Of a DNA stretch of 60,656 nucleotides, positions 1 to 8,753 are shown in pieces (within the stretch, counting starts at the first letter, position 1; every line of letters begins with the position of its first letter). The position numbers and the translations under genes were made by a program. The stretch is from JAVVVD01 sp036652795 (GTDB taxonomy: Bacteria > Bacillota > Clostridia > Christensenellales > CAG-138). The notes under the pieces were generated by a model. It made no database searches. It was not told the DNA's origin and worked only from the letters and a program-made list of their open reading frames with translations. Where the stretch lies: NCBI GenBank assembly GCA_036652795.1, contig JAVVVD010000009.1, forward strand, positions 1 through 60,656, read 5' to 3'.

Positions 1-2924
1 TGTTTTACCACTTCTATTGTGCATCTCGCGCTCTTTCCGCTGCCGTCTGTAGCCGTTGCCGTTATTACCGCTCTGCCGGCCTTATCTGCTGCCGTAACAC
101 GCCCTACCCAAACACCGTTCTCCTCCACAGCCTGTACGCTGGCCACAGCCGGATTGCTGCTAACCCATACAAGTTCTTTAATGTCCGTTGAAGCTGGCAG
201 TATTGTTGGCGTTATATCTGCACTTTCGCCTACAGCGAGCGGTAATGTGCTCATATTGAGTGTTACTCCTGTGGCCATCTGCACAATTCGCACCACACAT
301 TGAGCGTTTACACCGCTGCCATCCGCCGCAGTTGCACTTATTATCGCCGTGCCACGTGAAACACCCCTTACGCTGCCGCTGCTAGTTACACTTGCCACAT
401 CCGGGGCCGAGCTGCTCCACGTAACAGTACGCAATCCGGCATTGTTGGGCTGCACCGTAGCCCTTAAAGACACGGTTCTGCCAACAGCCATATTGTAATC
501 TGCATAGTTGAGCGTTATCTGGGTAACAGGTTGCATCACAGTAAGCGTGCACCTCGCGCTCTTACCGCTGCCATCCGCCGCCGCTGCGGTGATATACGCC
601 GTGCCTTTGGATATACCGGTAACGTTGCCATCTGTGTCCACACTTGCAACGGCCGCATTGCTGCTGCTCCATACAACCACTGGATTATCCGCATCCGATG
701 GCGTGATTGTGGCCGTTAGCTTTTCCTGTTTGCCAACAAACACCGTTATTGAGCCTTTATCTAGCGACACACCTTTGACCGGCTTTGGAAGCGTAACCTC
801 AGCGGCCGTCAAAAGCTCTGCATAGTCCGCGTTTACATATGCCGTAGTACCGCTTGGGTAATCGGCGCTCGTATATTTAATCTTTAGCCATGTGGCTAAA
901 TAGTCAGTGGACAAAAGCTCGTATACCGCATCCTTTGGCGCAGGGCCAACTATTGAATAGTTTGTTCCTGCTCCACTGCGCACATTACAGGATGTGGTAA
1001 CGTTGACTATCTTCACATGTGTGTATGCCGGATCAAATGCGCTTATGAGCATATAGCCCGATATCACGCCGTTTGTTACCTCATAGAAGCCGCCAGACGT
1101 GCCTGTAATCGTAACTTCGCTGCCAGCAGACAGCGTAAGCAGCACATTTGAGCTTTCACTTGCCTGAGCATATATCGCGGATTGCCGCATAGTGACCATT
1201 TTTGTCTGAATATTGTTCGGCATGGGCGTAAGCGATGGTGTGCCTATACCTGCGGAGCGCTCAAAGCCGACCCCCGGATAGTAGAAGCTTATTATACTCT
1301 GATAATTGCTGCCGTTAGCAGCCATATATCTCGCGCCAACCTGGGATACGCCTATACCGTGGCCAAATCTGGCATGGCGCAGCTCATAATAATTGCCCAT
1401 ATCAGTCAGCCAATACTCCCCAAGGCTGCTGTTAGTGAATACACCCCAGTTATTGCCAACAAACAGATCCGTAGCCAACACAGTGGCTGTAATCTTAAAC
1501 GCAGTGCCTGCCACGCTACCTGTGTAGGTAACGTTGATACTCGCAAGTTGGGAGCATGCACCGCCGCTATGATTGTGGTTACTCTTTGGTGTGGCCGCCA
1601 TTTCAACACCCTCAAGAACAACATCTGCTGCACTGTTCACGGAATAGCCGTTATTATTCAACGCTGGTATTAGCGAATTTGTTATAAGCGCATTTGCCAG
1701 CTTACCTGTTGGTTTTGTCTTGTTTATCTTGGCAAATTCCGCATAGTTGCTGCTTCCACCTGCCGCAGATGCGCTGATATAGGCAAGGTCGTTTTCATCT
1801 GCTTTGGATACTTCATACGGATACACCGTATTATCCGTCCATCTGTGTGCCGCAAGCTCTATCTCGCCGCCATTGCTTGCGGAATAGTACATGCGCGCCT
1901 TTGTGCCGCCGTACACTGCTATGATTCCAGCCGTAGCATCCACCGCCGCGGCCGAGTTAGGATGATTTGGTACGCCGCCATACACCTGATTTGTGCTCGT
2001 ATCCACAAGGTCGTAATTTCCGCTGCTCTTTATGTAGCCCAGCGCGTAGGTGCGCGCTATAATCGCCTGTGTTTTAAGCGCCTCGGCATTATATCCATCA
2101 CCTATTTCAAAGCCTATAACGCCCTTGAGATAGTCCTCGATGTACACGCGGTTCACAAGATACACGCCCGTCACTGCGCCAACCGTGTCCTTATATGCGT
2201 AAAGGCTGCCCTTATAATTGATGCTTGCCTTCCGGTATGTGTTGTTTAGCGTAAAATAGTTATACGCCATCCCTGCCGGCGGCGTATGCTCCTGCAAGGT
2301 GAATGACGTGCCGCGATACAGCTCTGTTCCGCCGGTTGTAGCTATTACAACCTGCGAACCTGAATAGCTCAGCGCGTATTTTGCCCCATTTTGCAGCAGC
2401 GCCACGGCATTGCCATTTGATTGCAGGCTATAATTGCCATGCACCGTAACATTTACGCAGGTATGCTCTGTGGATAGCCGTACCCTCGCATAGGTATAAT
2501 CGGTTACAGCCATTGTGCTGATCCCCGCCAGATCTTCAGGCGATAGTATATGCTTATCCTCCGGCGCTATCCCATCCTCAAGAAGCAACGGATCCTCCAT
2601 ATCCAGCCCAAGCATGGCAAGGCTCACCTGCTCCAGATCCGTTTCCGTAGCGGGGGAAGCCTGCTCATCCAGTGCACCATCGGCAACGTCCGGCGTATTG
2701 CCTGCATCCGCATTTGGCGTTGCGTCCGGCGTATTGCCTGCGTCCGCATTTGGCGTTGCGTCCGGCGTATTATCCGGAGTCTTTTCCACAGTCTCCTGCT
2801 GCGGCGTCTGCTCCGGTATTTCCACCTGTCCGCTCTGCGCGTTAAAGCCCAGGCCGCTTGCCAACGCCGAGGTGTTGCCAAGTAACATTATTACTACTAA
2901 AATTGCTGCAAAAAATCTCTTCAT
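1..2924 (-). CDS. Secreted SpoIID-family protein with SH3b and Big2 repeats (partial, cut by left edge)
   Basis: The minus strand is open from an ATG at 2924 to the window edge, giving 974 residues with no stop. Residues 1-22 are a signal peptide (MKRFFAAILVVIMLLGNTSA). An acidic, Pro/Thr-rich linker with a duplicated 12-residue unit follows at about 50-80. The SpoIID (stage II sporulation D / amidase enhancer) domain covers roughly 245-540: it opens with YLVNRVYIEDYLKGVIG and closes near FGHGIGVSQVGA, both typical of the family. Two SH3b-like modules lie at about 555-700. Three Big2 (bacterial Ig-like) repeats at about 710-974 each carry a VWSSS-type core and an ATAADGSG-type strand. The family cleaves or binds denuded peptidoglycan glycan. 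SH3b and Big2 modules suggest wall attachment, so this is more likely a surface autolysin-like protein than sporulation SpoIID itself. Its C-terminus is not visible. Confidence 0.88.
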   Translation of the reverse strand, partial: MKRFFAAILVVIMLLGNTSALASGLGFNAQSGQVEIPEQTPQQETVEKTPDNTPDATPNADAGNTPDATPNADAGNTPDVADGALDEQASPATETDLEQVSLAMLGLDMEDPLLLEDGIAPEDKHILSPEDLAGISTMAVTDYTYARVRLSTEHTCVNVTVHGNYSLQSNGNAVALLQNGAKYALSYSGSQVVIATTGGTELYRGTSFTLQEHTPPAGMAYNYFTLNNTYRKASINYKGSLYAYKDTVGAVTGVYLVNRVYIEDYLKGVIGFEIGDGYNAEALKTQAIIARTYALGYIKSSGNYDLVDTSTNQVYGGVPNHPNSAAAVDATAGIIAVYGGTKARMYYSASNGGEIELAAHRWTDNTVYPYEVSKADENDLAYISASAAGGSSNYAEFAKINKTKPTGKLANALITNSLIPALNNNGYSVNSAADVVLEGVEMAATPKSNHNHSGGACSQLASINVTYTGSVAGTAFKITATVLATDLFVGNNWGVFTNSSLGEYWLTDMGNYYELRHARFGHGIGVSQVGARYMAANGSNYQSIISFYYPGVGFERSAGIGTPSLTPMPNNIQTKMVTMRQSAIYAQASESSNVLLTLSAGSEVTITGTSGGFYEVTNGVISGYMLISAFDPAYTHVKIVNVTTSCNVRSGAGTNYSIVGPAPKDAVYELLSTDYLATWLKIKYTSADYPSGTTAYVNADYAELLTAAEVTLPKPVKGVSLDKGSITVFVGKQEKLTATITPSDADNPVVVWSSSNAAVASVDTDGNVTGISKGTAYITAAAADGSGKSARCTLTVMQPVTQITLNYADYNMAVGRTVSLRATVQPNNAGLRTVTWSSSAPDVASVTSSGSVRGVSRGTAIISATAADGSGVNAQCVVRIVQMATGVTLNMSTLPLAVGESADITPTILPASTDIKELVWVSSNPAVASVQAVEENGVWVGRVTAADKAGRAVITATATDGSGKSARCTIEVVK
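2687..2771 (-). repeat. 36-bp in-frame tandem repeat in the linker of the SpoIID-like gene
   Basis: Two adjacent 36-bp units (2687-2722 and 2723-2758) differ at one base, and a partial third copy begins at 2759. The unit is in frame and encodes the 12-residue linker TPDATPNADAGN. It is a coding minisatellite that could change copy number by slippage. Confidence 0.85.
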
Positions 2925-2930
2925 GTTAAG

Positions 2931-2959
2931 AACATATCACCTTTGCCAGCACCCGTCAA
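2931..2959 (-). promoter_or_regulatory. Sigma-A-type promoter very close to the SpoIID-like start
   Basis: On the minus strand there is a -35 TTGACG at 2959-2954, a 17-nt spacer and a -10 TATGTT at 2936-2931. The ATG at 2924 begins only 6 nt after the -10, so transcription would start at or next to the start codon. An AAAGGTGAT sequence lies inside the spacer and would not be transcribed from this promoter. Confidence 0.45.
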
Positions 2960-2987
2960 CGCCATGCCATAATGTTCACACAATAGT

Positions 2988-3026
2988 AAAAAAGCAGCGT
3001 ATTTTACAACATTTACACTGCTTTTT
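2988..3026 (-). terminator. Rho-independent terminator after mgtE
   Basis: Read on the minus strand, an AAAAAGCAG arm and a CTGCTTTTTT arm form a stem around a loop of about 16-20 nt, ending in a T run. It lies just past the mgtE stop codon at 3052. Confidence 0.7.
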
Positions 3027-3051
3027 AGATATAAAATTCTTGTTCTAAAGT

Positions 3052-4392
3052 TTAAAGCCTTTGGCCCAATATCTGCATCGCTATCGTGAAAAACACCAGT
3101 ATAGAGCACGCATCAACCACCGTCGTTATGATAGGTGCGGCCATTATTGCCGGGTCAAGCTTTAGCTTGCGCGCAAGCATTGGCAATACGCTGCCCAATG
3201 ACTTGGCTATGCATACGGTGGTCATCATGGTTGCAGCGACTGTTGCCGCAACCTGCACATCATTATATTGAATCCATATCCTAACAAAGTTAAATACAGA
3301 CAGCGCAAGTCCGCACAGCAGTCCCACACGAATCTCTTTGAACAGTACACGGCCAAAATCCTTCATATTTATCTCGTCCAGCGCCATACCGCGGATTATC
3401 ATGGTGGATGACTGGCTGCCACAGTTCCCGCCCGTATCCATCAGCATCGGTATAAACGTAACCAACAGCGGTATCGCCGCTATTGCCGCCTCATACCGCT
3501 GAAGCATAAGTCCCGTCACCATACCCGACACCATTAGTATCATCAGCCACAATATGCGGTTTTTCGCAAGCTTGAAAGCGGATGTTTTTAGATAGCTGTC
3601 ATCGCTGGGCGCCATACCGGCCATCTTTTCGAAGTCTTCTGTGTTCTCCTCCTGCATTACGTCCACTGCATCGTCTATTGTGATTATGCCCACCAGTCTG
3701 TGCTCGTTATCCACCACCGGCAATGCCAATATGTCGTAGCGCGAAAACATCTTTGCGATTTCTTCCTTATCATCCAGCGTGCCAGCGCTTAGCACGTTGG
3801 TATCCATTATCTTTTCAACCGTATCGTCCGGATCCGCAAGCAGCATATCACGTACGGATACAACGCCTATCAGCTTTCTATCCTGTGAAATTACGTAGCA
3901 TGTATATATTGTTTCCTTGCCGCTGCCGGTTGAGCGTATCACATCAAACGCCTGCTTAACGGTGAGTATACGCTTAAAATAAACGTACTCATTCGTCATC
4001 AGGCTGCCGGCGGAATCGTTTGGATATTTAAGATATTGGTTTATCAGGCTGCGATTTTCTTTGGATGAGTTTTTAAGTACCCTCATCACCACATTGGCCG
4101 GCATCTCATCAACCAGGTCGACGTAGTCGTCCAGATACATGTCGTCCAATATATAGCGCAGTTCGTTCTCCGTAAGCGCCTCAATAAGTTTTTGCTGGAT
4201 ATCGCTATCCATATAGGCGAACACCTCTGCCGCCATCTCCTTAGGCAGCAGCCGGAATAGCCTTAGCGAGCGCTCGGGATCGTCAATCTCCTCGAACACG
4301 CCCGCGATATCGACCTCGTTCATATCCGCCACGGTCAGTTTGACCTGCGAATACTTCTTGTTTTCAAGAAGCTCCAAAACGCGATCTGTCAT
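3052..4392 (-). CDS. mgtE: Magnesium transporter MgtE
   Basis: This 446-residue protein has the full MgtE architecture. An acidic MgtE_N domain lies at about 5-105 and a pair of CBS domains at about 130-255; these form the cytosolic Mg2+ sensor. The C-terminal membrane domain at about 275-446 contains the conserved pore segment DTGGNCGSQSSTMIIRG. MgtE is a homodimeric Mg2+ channel that closes when cytosolic Mg2+ is high. The start is supported by GAGGAG about 9 nt upstream. A 26-codon ORF with its own ribosome-binding site ends 16 nt before this start, and its stop abuts the mgtE ribosome-binding site. I see no M-box riboswitch in the upstream region. Confidence 0.96.
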   Translation of the reverse strand: MTDRVLELLENKKYSQVKLTVADMNEVDIAGVFEEIDDPERSLRLFRLLPKEMAAEVFAYMDSDIQQKLIEALTENELRYILDDMYLDDYVDLVDEMPANVVMRVLKNSSKENRSLINQYLKYPNDSAGSLMTNEYVYFKRILTVKQAFDVIRSTGSGKETIYTCYVISQDRKLIGVVSVRDMLLADPDDTVEKIMDTNVLSAGTLDDKEEIAKMFSRYDILALPVVDNEHRLVGIITIDDAVDVMQEENTEDFEKMAGMAPSDDSYLKTSAFKLAKNRILWLMILMVSGMVTGLMLQRYEAAIAAIPLLVTFIPMLMDTGGNCGSQSSTMIIRGMALDEINMKDFGRVLFKEIRVGLLCGLALSVFNFVRIWIQYNDVQVAATVAATMMTTVCIAKSLGSVLPMLARKLKLDPAIMAAPIITTVVDACSILVFFTIAMQILGQRL

Positions 4393-4408
4393 GTGAATCG
4401 TCTCCTCT

Positions 4409-4489
4409 CTATCGGCGGCGCTCCACTACAGCAGACGCCGCGCTGTATTCAATTATTTTGCTTCTACTAGGGTAAGGCCCGGCATCCAT
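4409..4489 (-). CDS. 26-residue leader ORF directly upstream of mgtE
   Basis: The ATG at 4489 is preceded by a good ribosome-binding site (AAAGGAG, 9 nt away). The peptide begins MDAGPYPSRSKIIEY and ends VVERRR, with TAG at 4411-4409. The gap to the mgtE ATG is only 16 nt, filled by the mgtE Shine-Dalgarno, so translation of the two should be coupled. The 3' half can form a hairpin pairing GCGGCG at 4415-4420 with CGCCGC at 4436-4441, which a translating ribosome would disrupt. Leader peptides with early Asp and Pro codons, such as MgtL ahead of mgtA in enterobacteria, sense Mg2+ through ribosome stalling or destabilisation. A similar role here is inference. It could also be a chance ORF, but the ribosome-binding site and spacing argue against that. 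Confidence 0.6.
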   Translation of the reverse strand: MDAGPYPSRSKIIEYSAASAVVERRR

Positions 4490-4660
4490 TATGCGTTTCT
4501 CCTTTCGGTTTTATCGTAGGTTTTTCAGTTTAGGTATAAAAATACCTACTGCGTATTTTACATTGCCTGCACCGCCAATGCAAGCCCCCACTATCAAAAA
4601 AAGAGCGCCGCGGATTTTGCCACGATGCTCAATAATCCTTTTACGGCCTTTCTTATATGT

Positions 4661-5470
4661 CTATTTCGCGCATTCCGGCACGACTTTGAAAAGTGTTTCG
4701 TTGCCGGCATACACGATAGTAAATACTGGTATGCCAAATGTGTTTGGTGCTATCGTATATGATGGCAGCGCGAAAGTTGCGCCGTCCGGCGTAAGATAAA
4801 GGCTTTCGTCAAGCTGCGCACCTGAAGAGAGTATGCCCGCCGCCTCATCATAAAAGTTCTCCGCTTCGGCCTTAATCTGCTCCATAAATCCATCGCGCAT
4901 AAGCTTGTCGGCTTCCGCCACATCGGCAAATATATCATCCGCACCTAACCGTGTACCCGTATCAAGGTTATAGGTATAGCCATAATATGCACCGTCCGGA
5001 TGCGCACCACCAGCATACTGCATATAATCCACCTTAAACGAAACGAGTTCTTCGGTTAGGCAGGTCTTAATCCAGGTTCTTTCGTATTCATATGGCGTAA
5101 AGAAATCACCTGCCTGCGCCACCGCCTCCGGCGTAAGCGTCTGCTTGCACTGCTTAAGCACCTCATCCGCCCAAGCGCGCTCCTGGCTCAGTATTTCGGA
5201 GTTAAGCGTTGTCAGCACAGCATTATCACCCTCAAACACAAGCACAGGATATTTTGAGCTTACAGTGGCTAACGTTTTCCCTGCCTCATCAACCAGCATA
5301 TCCGAATATTCTTGAATCGACACATTTATTAGCCGCGCTTCATCCTCGTTAGGCGAAGGCAATACTGTTTGCGTAGCCGGCGATATCGCCGGTGTTTGCG
5401 CAGGCGCTGCGCATGCGCTTACAAGTGTAAATGCGCAGAATATACATAACAAAAAACATGTTCTTTTCAT
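4661..5470 (-). CDS. Lipoprotein with RsiV-like DUF3298 domain
   Basis: The 269-residue protein starts MKRTCFLLCIFCAF and has a lipobox ending LVSAC, so Cys20 is probably the lipidated residue after signal peptidase II cleavage. The rest resembles the extracellular DUF4163/DUF3298 region of RsiV and PdaC-type proteins, with a conserved core around YMQYAGGAHPDG and a tyrosine-rich strand TYNLDTGTRL. In RsiV this domain binds lysozyme, but here there is no N-terminal anti-sigma segment and no sigma factor gene next door, so lysozyme sensing is not implied. It follows queT by about 70 nt on the same strand and may be co-transcribed with it. Exact function is unknown. Confidence 0.8.
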   Translation of the reverse strand: MKRTCFLLCIFCAFTLVSACAAPAQTPAISPATQTVLPSPNEDEARLINVSIQEYSDMLVDEAGKTLATVSSKYPVLVFEGDNAVLTTLNSEILSQERAWADEVLKQCKQTLTPEAVAQAGDFFTPYEYERTWIKTCLTEELVSFKVDYMQYAGGAHPDGAYYGYTYNLDTGTRLGADDIFADVAEADKLMRDGFMEQIKAEAENFYDEAAGILSSGAQLDESLYLTPDGATFALPSYTIAPNTFGIPVFTIVYAGNETLFKVVPECAK

Positions 5471-5540
5471 TACATCACATCCTCCTTTACCCTAACATTG
5501 AAAACGCTTCACCGCGTACTTTAGTTGCATACTGTATATT

Positions 5541-6017
5541 TTAAAACATTTTATCCTTGTGGCGCTCCAGCACCGCCATCAACGGCAGTCCTAGTCCAAA
5601 GCAGGCAAGCGTTTGTCCTACGCCCACATAAAGCACGCAGGTCCAATATGGCATAGCCTCACCATATACCAACACCAGTATTTCACCCACCACAAGTGCG
5701 TTTATTATCACCGCAGGCAACGGCGCAAGGTATCTGCTTACCCCGCAGCGCCACATAAGCCTTGTAAACGCGGCAGCAAGCAGCGTGGCAAGGCTGCCAA
5801 ATATCACATCGTACAACGCGCCGCCGGCGATTATATTTGCGATAATGCAACCAACAAACAGTCCTGGCACCGCATAGGGTGTAAAGTATGGCAACACGCA
5901 CAGCGCCTCGGACACACGCAGCTGTATAAGCCCAGAGCTTATCGGCAACGAAATAAAAGTGAATAACGCATAAAGCGCCCCTATAAGGGCGCTTTGAGCG
6001 AGTGCCTTTGTTTTCAT
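5541..6017 (-). CDS. queT: QueT family transporter (queuosine precursor uptake)
   Basis: The 158-residue, highly hydrophobic protein has about five membrane segments and the QueT-family N-terminus (ALYALFTFISLP, then GLIQLRVSEAL and TPYAVPGLFVGCIIAN). QueT proteins are proposed S components of energy-coupling-factor importers for queuine or preQ1 precursors. No ECF ATPase or T component is in this window, so it would use a shared module. Its ATG overlaps the stop of the DUF1858 gene by 4 nt (ATGA), so the two form one operon. I looked for a preQ1 riboswitch in front of the operon and found no convincing one. Confidence 0.9.
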   Translation of the reverse strand: MKTKALAQSALIGALYALFTFISLPISSGLIQLRVSEALCVLPYFTPYAVPGLFVGCIIANIIAGGALYDVIFGSLATLLAAAFTRLMWRCGVSRYLAPLPAVIINALVVGEILVLVYGEAMPYWTCVLYVGVGQTLACFGLGLPLMAVLERHKDKMF

Positions 6018-6214
6018 TTTTTGGTGGACAGATAATCGTTTATCTTATTCACAAGCTCGTCCACATCTATTCCGTGCACCGCGCAGGCCTGCTCAAGGTC
6101 CTCTCCGCTGGCCATAACACAGCCAAGGCAATGCATGCCGCTAGCCATTAGTATATCGGCCGTACCCACGTCCATGCGCAATATCTCTTCGATCGTCATG
6201 CTTTTGTTTATCAT
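6014..6214 (-). CDS. DUF1858 domain-containing small protein
   Basis: The 66-residue protein begins MINKSMTIEEILRMD and contains the DUF1858 core ILMASGMHCLGC with a CxxC pair, followed by an EDLEQACAVHGID stretch. These small proteins resemble the N-terminal part of hybrid-cluster and ScdA-like proteins and may bind metal or a redox centre; their role is not established. The start has a strong GGAGG site 8 nt upstream. It is translationally coupled to queT. Confidence 0.88.
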   Translation of the reverse strand: MINKSMTIEEILRMDVGTADILMASGMHCLGCVMASGEDLEQACAVHGIDVDELVNKINDYLSTKK

Positions 6215-6271
6215 CTGTTAATCCTCCACATAATATAAACTCAATGGATATTAAAATCTCAAATCCTTTCG

Positions 6272-6299
6272 ATTATAACATAGTGTGGCCCCATGGCAA
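6272..6299 (-). promoter_or_regulatory. Promoter of the DUF1858-queT operon
   Basis: On the minus strand, TTGCCA at 6299-6294, a 16-nt spacer and a consensus TATAAT at 6277-6272, which also has an upstream TG (extended -10). The DUF1858 start is about 57 nt downstream. Confidence 0.65.
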
Positions 6300-6307
6300 G
6301 TAAAAAA

Positions 6308-6736
6308 TCAAGTTTTTGCTTCGAATTTGCACCTGCACTTAGTGCAGGTCACAAGTATCTTGCCTTTTCCACGCGGCACACGCAGCTTTTGCATACACTG
6401 AGGGCAAGTAAGATGCCTGTAGTGCTTGTGCTCATTTATATTTATCACGTTGCGGCTTTTGCCCTTTACCCTTGTAAATGCGCAACGCAACCAGTTTTCA
6501 AAGCGCATATATGCGGCAAGTTCGCGTTCGCGCTTTACGAAGTTCTTTGAAAATGCGCGCAGTAACGCCCAAACGATCATAATAAGTGCTATTCCCTGTA
6601 TTATGCGAGTAGCTGTGAATACCTTTGTAAGAAATATAAGATTCAGCAACATCGCCAGCAGATTTAGTCCTATCGACACCCAAAAGATCGTCCTGTTCAG
6701 TTTATCAAAGCCATATCGGCCTCCGAATAAGCCCAT
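6308..6736 (-). CDS. Small membrane protein with C-terminal zinc ribbon
   Basis: The 142-residue protein has two transmembrane helices at about 16-36 and 42-62. After a basic region comes a C-terminal zinc ribbon at about 110-140, with CPQC and CTKC pairs framing an RVPRGKGKILVTC strand. I do not recognise a named family. It starts 4 nt after the stop of the GH13 glucanase gene, so it is probably co-transcribed with it. A C-terminal cytosolic ribbon on a two-helix anchor could be a scaffold, but that is a guess. Confidence 0.72.
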   Translation of the reverse strand: MGLFGGRYGFDKLNRTIFWVSIGLNLLAMLLNLIFLTKVFTATRIIQGIALIMIVWALLRAFSKNFVKRERELAAYMRFENWLRCAFTRVKGKSRNVININEHKHYRHLTCPQCMQKLRVPRGKGKILVTCTKCRCKFEAKT

Positions 6737-6740
6737 GTAA

Positions 6741-8636
6741 TTACTCTCCTATCATAAGCGTACCGCTCATCGGCGGCAGCACCACCCTGAGTACACCGTT
6801 GCAACTGCTATAATTTCCGCCACCCAGCACATCCGTATAGTTTTCCGCGATTCTCATTGCTGCGGCATCAGGCCCACAGTTAAATCTACGCGCATCCAGC
6901 TCAACCGTAACGGCCTGCTCTGAGCGGTTCACAACCGCCAGCGCCGATTCATTATCATAAACACGCATTATTGCGAACACATCGCCGCTTATTGCAGCAA
7001 AGCTGCATGACCCGCATTTGAGCGCCTGGCTGTTTTTCCGCGCCATGCACAGCGCGCGGTAGCCGCTCAGCAGTTGCTTATCCTCATTCCCCCATGGATA
7101 TGGTTTGCGGCAAAACGGATCTGCCATGCCTGTTGCTCCGGCTTCATCGCCATAGTATATGCAAGGTATTCCGGGATGAGTAAATTGCAATATTGCCGCA
7201 AGTATCAATTTTGCCCTTCCCCGCCTCATCTGCCCTGCATCCGGTGCATATAGCGCCTGCTCTGCACGCGTAAGCGCGTCCCTGTGGGGTGCGCCGCATA
7301 GCGCCGTAAGGGCTCGCACCGTATCGTGGCTACCCAGTATGTTGAGCTGAGCCGCGTAAAATGGCTTGGGATAGTTCTCCCTTAGTGCGCTTAGGCGGGT
7401 ATACAGCCCGTACGCATCCGCCCTATACAGCAAAAAGTCCATCACTGCATCCTTAAAAGGATATCCCATGGCGCTATCCAGCTCCCTGCCCATAACGTAT
7501 TCCCTGTTGCTCCCAAATGCCTGCTTGTTGGATGCGTCTTCCCAAACCTCGCCCAGCAGCACACCATCCGGATCCTGCGCCTTTATTTCACGGCGAAGTA
7601 TCGCTATAAACTCATCCGGCAGCTCGTCCGCGACGTCCAGCCGCCATGATGTTATGCCCCTTTGCGCATAATGCGCTATAACGCTGCCTATGAACTCTAT
7701 ATACGATGGTTCCATCTCGTTTATCTCAGGCAGCGTTGGGAATCCCCACCAGCAGCGATAGCTGTCCGGATAATTAGAGAACTCATACCACCTGCGGTAT
7801 TTTGAAGTGCTCTCACTATACGCACCGCCCCCATAAACGCATTTACGGTCAAAATATATGCTGTCGTCCCCGGTGTGCGAAAACACGCCATCCAGCATAA
7901 GTCTTATTCCGTGTGCCTTGCATCCCTTCACAAGTACATCAAGCGCCGCATCATCGCCCAGCACCGGGTCTATCTTCATGTAATTCGATGTATCGTAGCG
8001 GTGGTTTGAGGGCGATTCAAATATCGGGTTTAGATATATGCAGGTAACGCCCATGCTACACAGATAGTCCAGCTTTGCGGTTATGCCTTCAAGATCACCG
8101 CCAAAAAAATCGCACGGAGAGTATTCGCTCTGCCCCTCCAGCGGAGCATACAGCACATCGTCCCGCCAATCCTCATGCGTATAGGTCCGTCTGCCCAACT
8201 GTTCATGATAATTCAGCCTAGCCAAGCCTCCGCGGCCCACACGGTTGAACCGATCCGGAAATATCTGATACGCAATCCCCTCTGTAAACCACTTGGGAGT
8301 GCTAAAATCATCATACACGGTAATCTGGTACGCACACGGCGGGTAATCAAACACCGCGCCCATACCGCTTGTTCCACCGTAGTAGCGCAGCCCCTCAGGC
8401 GTATCTATCAGGAAGTAATACCAGCAAAGCCCATGGTGTTCCGGCGTAAAGCAAAACTCGATCCGTTCGCCACACCGCGTGCCCGAAAATATCCGTTCTT
8501 CACCATCCCACACTCTGAGCCGCGCCGAAAGGCCGTTCGTGTCGATAGCTATGCGGATCTCGCTGCCGGTAATAGCCGCACCAAACGGATTACGGTATTC
8601 CAACCTGTGTGAATCATGATGAGCATACAATTCCAT
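6741..8636 (-). CDS. GH13 alpha-glycosidase, neopullulanase/cyclomaltodextrinase type
   Basis: The 631-residue protein has an N-terminal beta-sandwich (about 1-120), then the (beta/alpha)8 GH13 barrel. Visible signature regions are LMLDGVFSHTG (region I), WRLDVADE carrying the nucleophile Asp, LLGEVWED carrying the acid/base Glu, and LGSHDT with the transition-state Asp. The N-terminal domain and the MGVTCIYLNPIFESPSNHRYDT segment match the cyclomaltodextrinase/neopullulanase/maltogenic amylase group, which hydrolyses cyclodextrins, pullulan and maltodextrins. There is no signal peptide, so it acts in the cytoplasm, fitting glycogen or imported maltodextrin breakdown next to the glg genes. 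An alternative GTG start lies at 8672, but the family N-terminus begins at this ATG. There is no Shine-Dalgarno; a TACAAT sits 7 nt before the ATG. Confidence 0.92.
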   Translation of the reverse strand: MELYAHHDSHRLEYRNPFGAAITGSEIRIAIDTNGLSARLRVWDGEERIFSGTRCGERIEFCFTPEHHGLCWYYFLIDTPEGLRYYGGTSGMGAVFDYPPCAYQITVYDDFSTPKWFTEGIAYQIFPDRFNRVGRGGLARLNYHEQLGRRTYTHEDWRDDVLYAPLEGQSEYSPCDFFGGDLEGITAKLDYLCSMGVTCIYLNPIFESPSNHRYDTSNYMKIDPVLGDDAALDVLVKGCKAHGIRLMLDGVFSHTGDDSIYFDRKCVYGGGAYSESTSKYRRWYEFSNYPDSYRCWWGFPTLPEINEMEPSYIEFIGSVIAHYAQRGITSWRLDVADELPDEFIAILRREIKAQDPDGVLLGEVWEDASNKQAFGSNREYVMGRELDSAMGYPFKDAVMDFLLYRADAYGLYTRLSALRENYPKPFYAAQLNILGSHDTVRALTALCGAPHRDALTRAEQALYAPDAGQMRRGRAKLILAAILQFTHPGIPCIYYGDEAGATGMADPFCRKPYPWGNEDKQLLSGYRALCMARKNSQALKCGSCSFAAISGDVFAIMRVYDNESALAVVNRSEQAVTVELDARRFNCGPDAAAMRIAENYTDVLGGGNYSSCNGVLRVVLPPMSGTLMIGE

Positions 8637-8707
8637 AGTGTAAATTGTAGCATAAAAACAAGGCCGTTGCACGACTTCGCAGTATTTTCACATTTGTTCC
8701 GAATTGC

Positions 8708-8734
8708 AAAAACAGCGTGTCAAAGCAGACACGC
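8708..8734 (-). terminator. Terminator between the 89-codon gene and the GH13 gene
   Basis: On the minus strand a 7-bp GC-rich stem (GCGTGTC with GACACGC, 6-nt loop) is followed by TGTTTTT. It should end transcription from the upstream small gene and glg operon, implying that the GH13 gene has its own promoter. Confidence 0.65.
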
Positions 8735-8753
8735 CGTAGGATTATTAGCTGTA

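Noticed and set aside
2687..2771. CRISPR-like repeat
   Set aside because: Units are directly adjacent without spacers, in frame and coding.
4393..4660. M-box or ykoK-type Mg2+ riboswitch ahead of mgtE
   Set aside because: None of the conserved M-box core segments is recognisable; only short local hairpins and the leader ORF are seen.
6215..6307. preQ1 riboswitch ahead of the DUF1858-queT operon
   Set aside because: The leader is under 60 nt from the promoter and shows no preQ1-I pseudoknot pattern.
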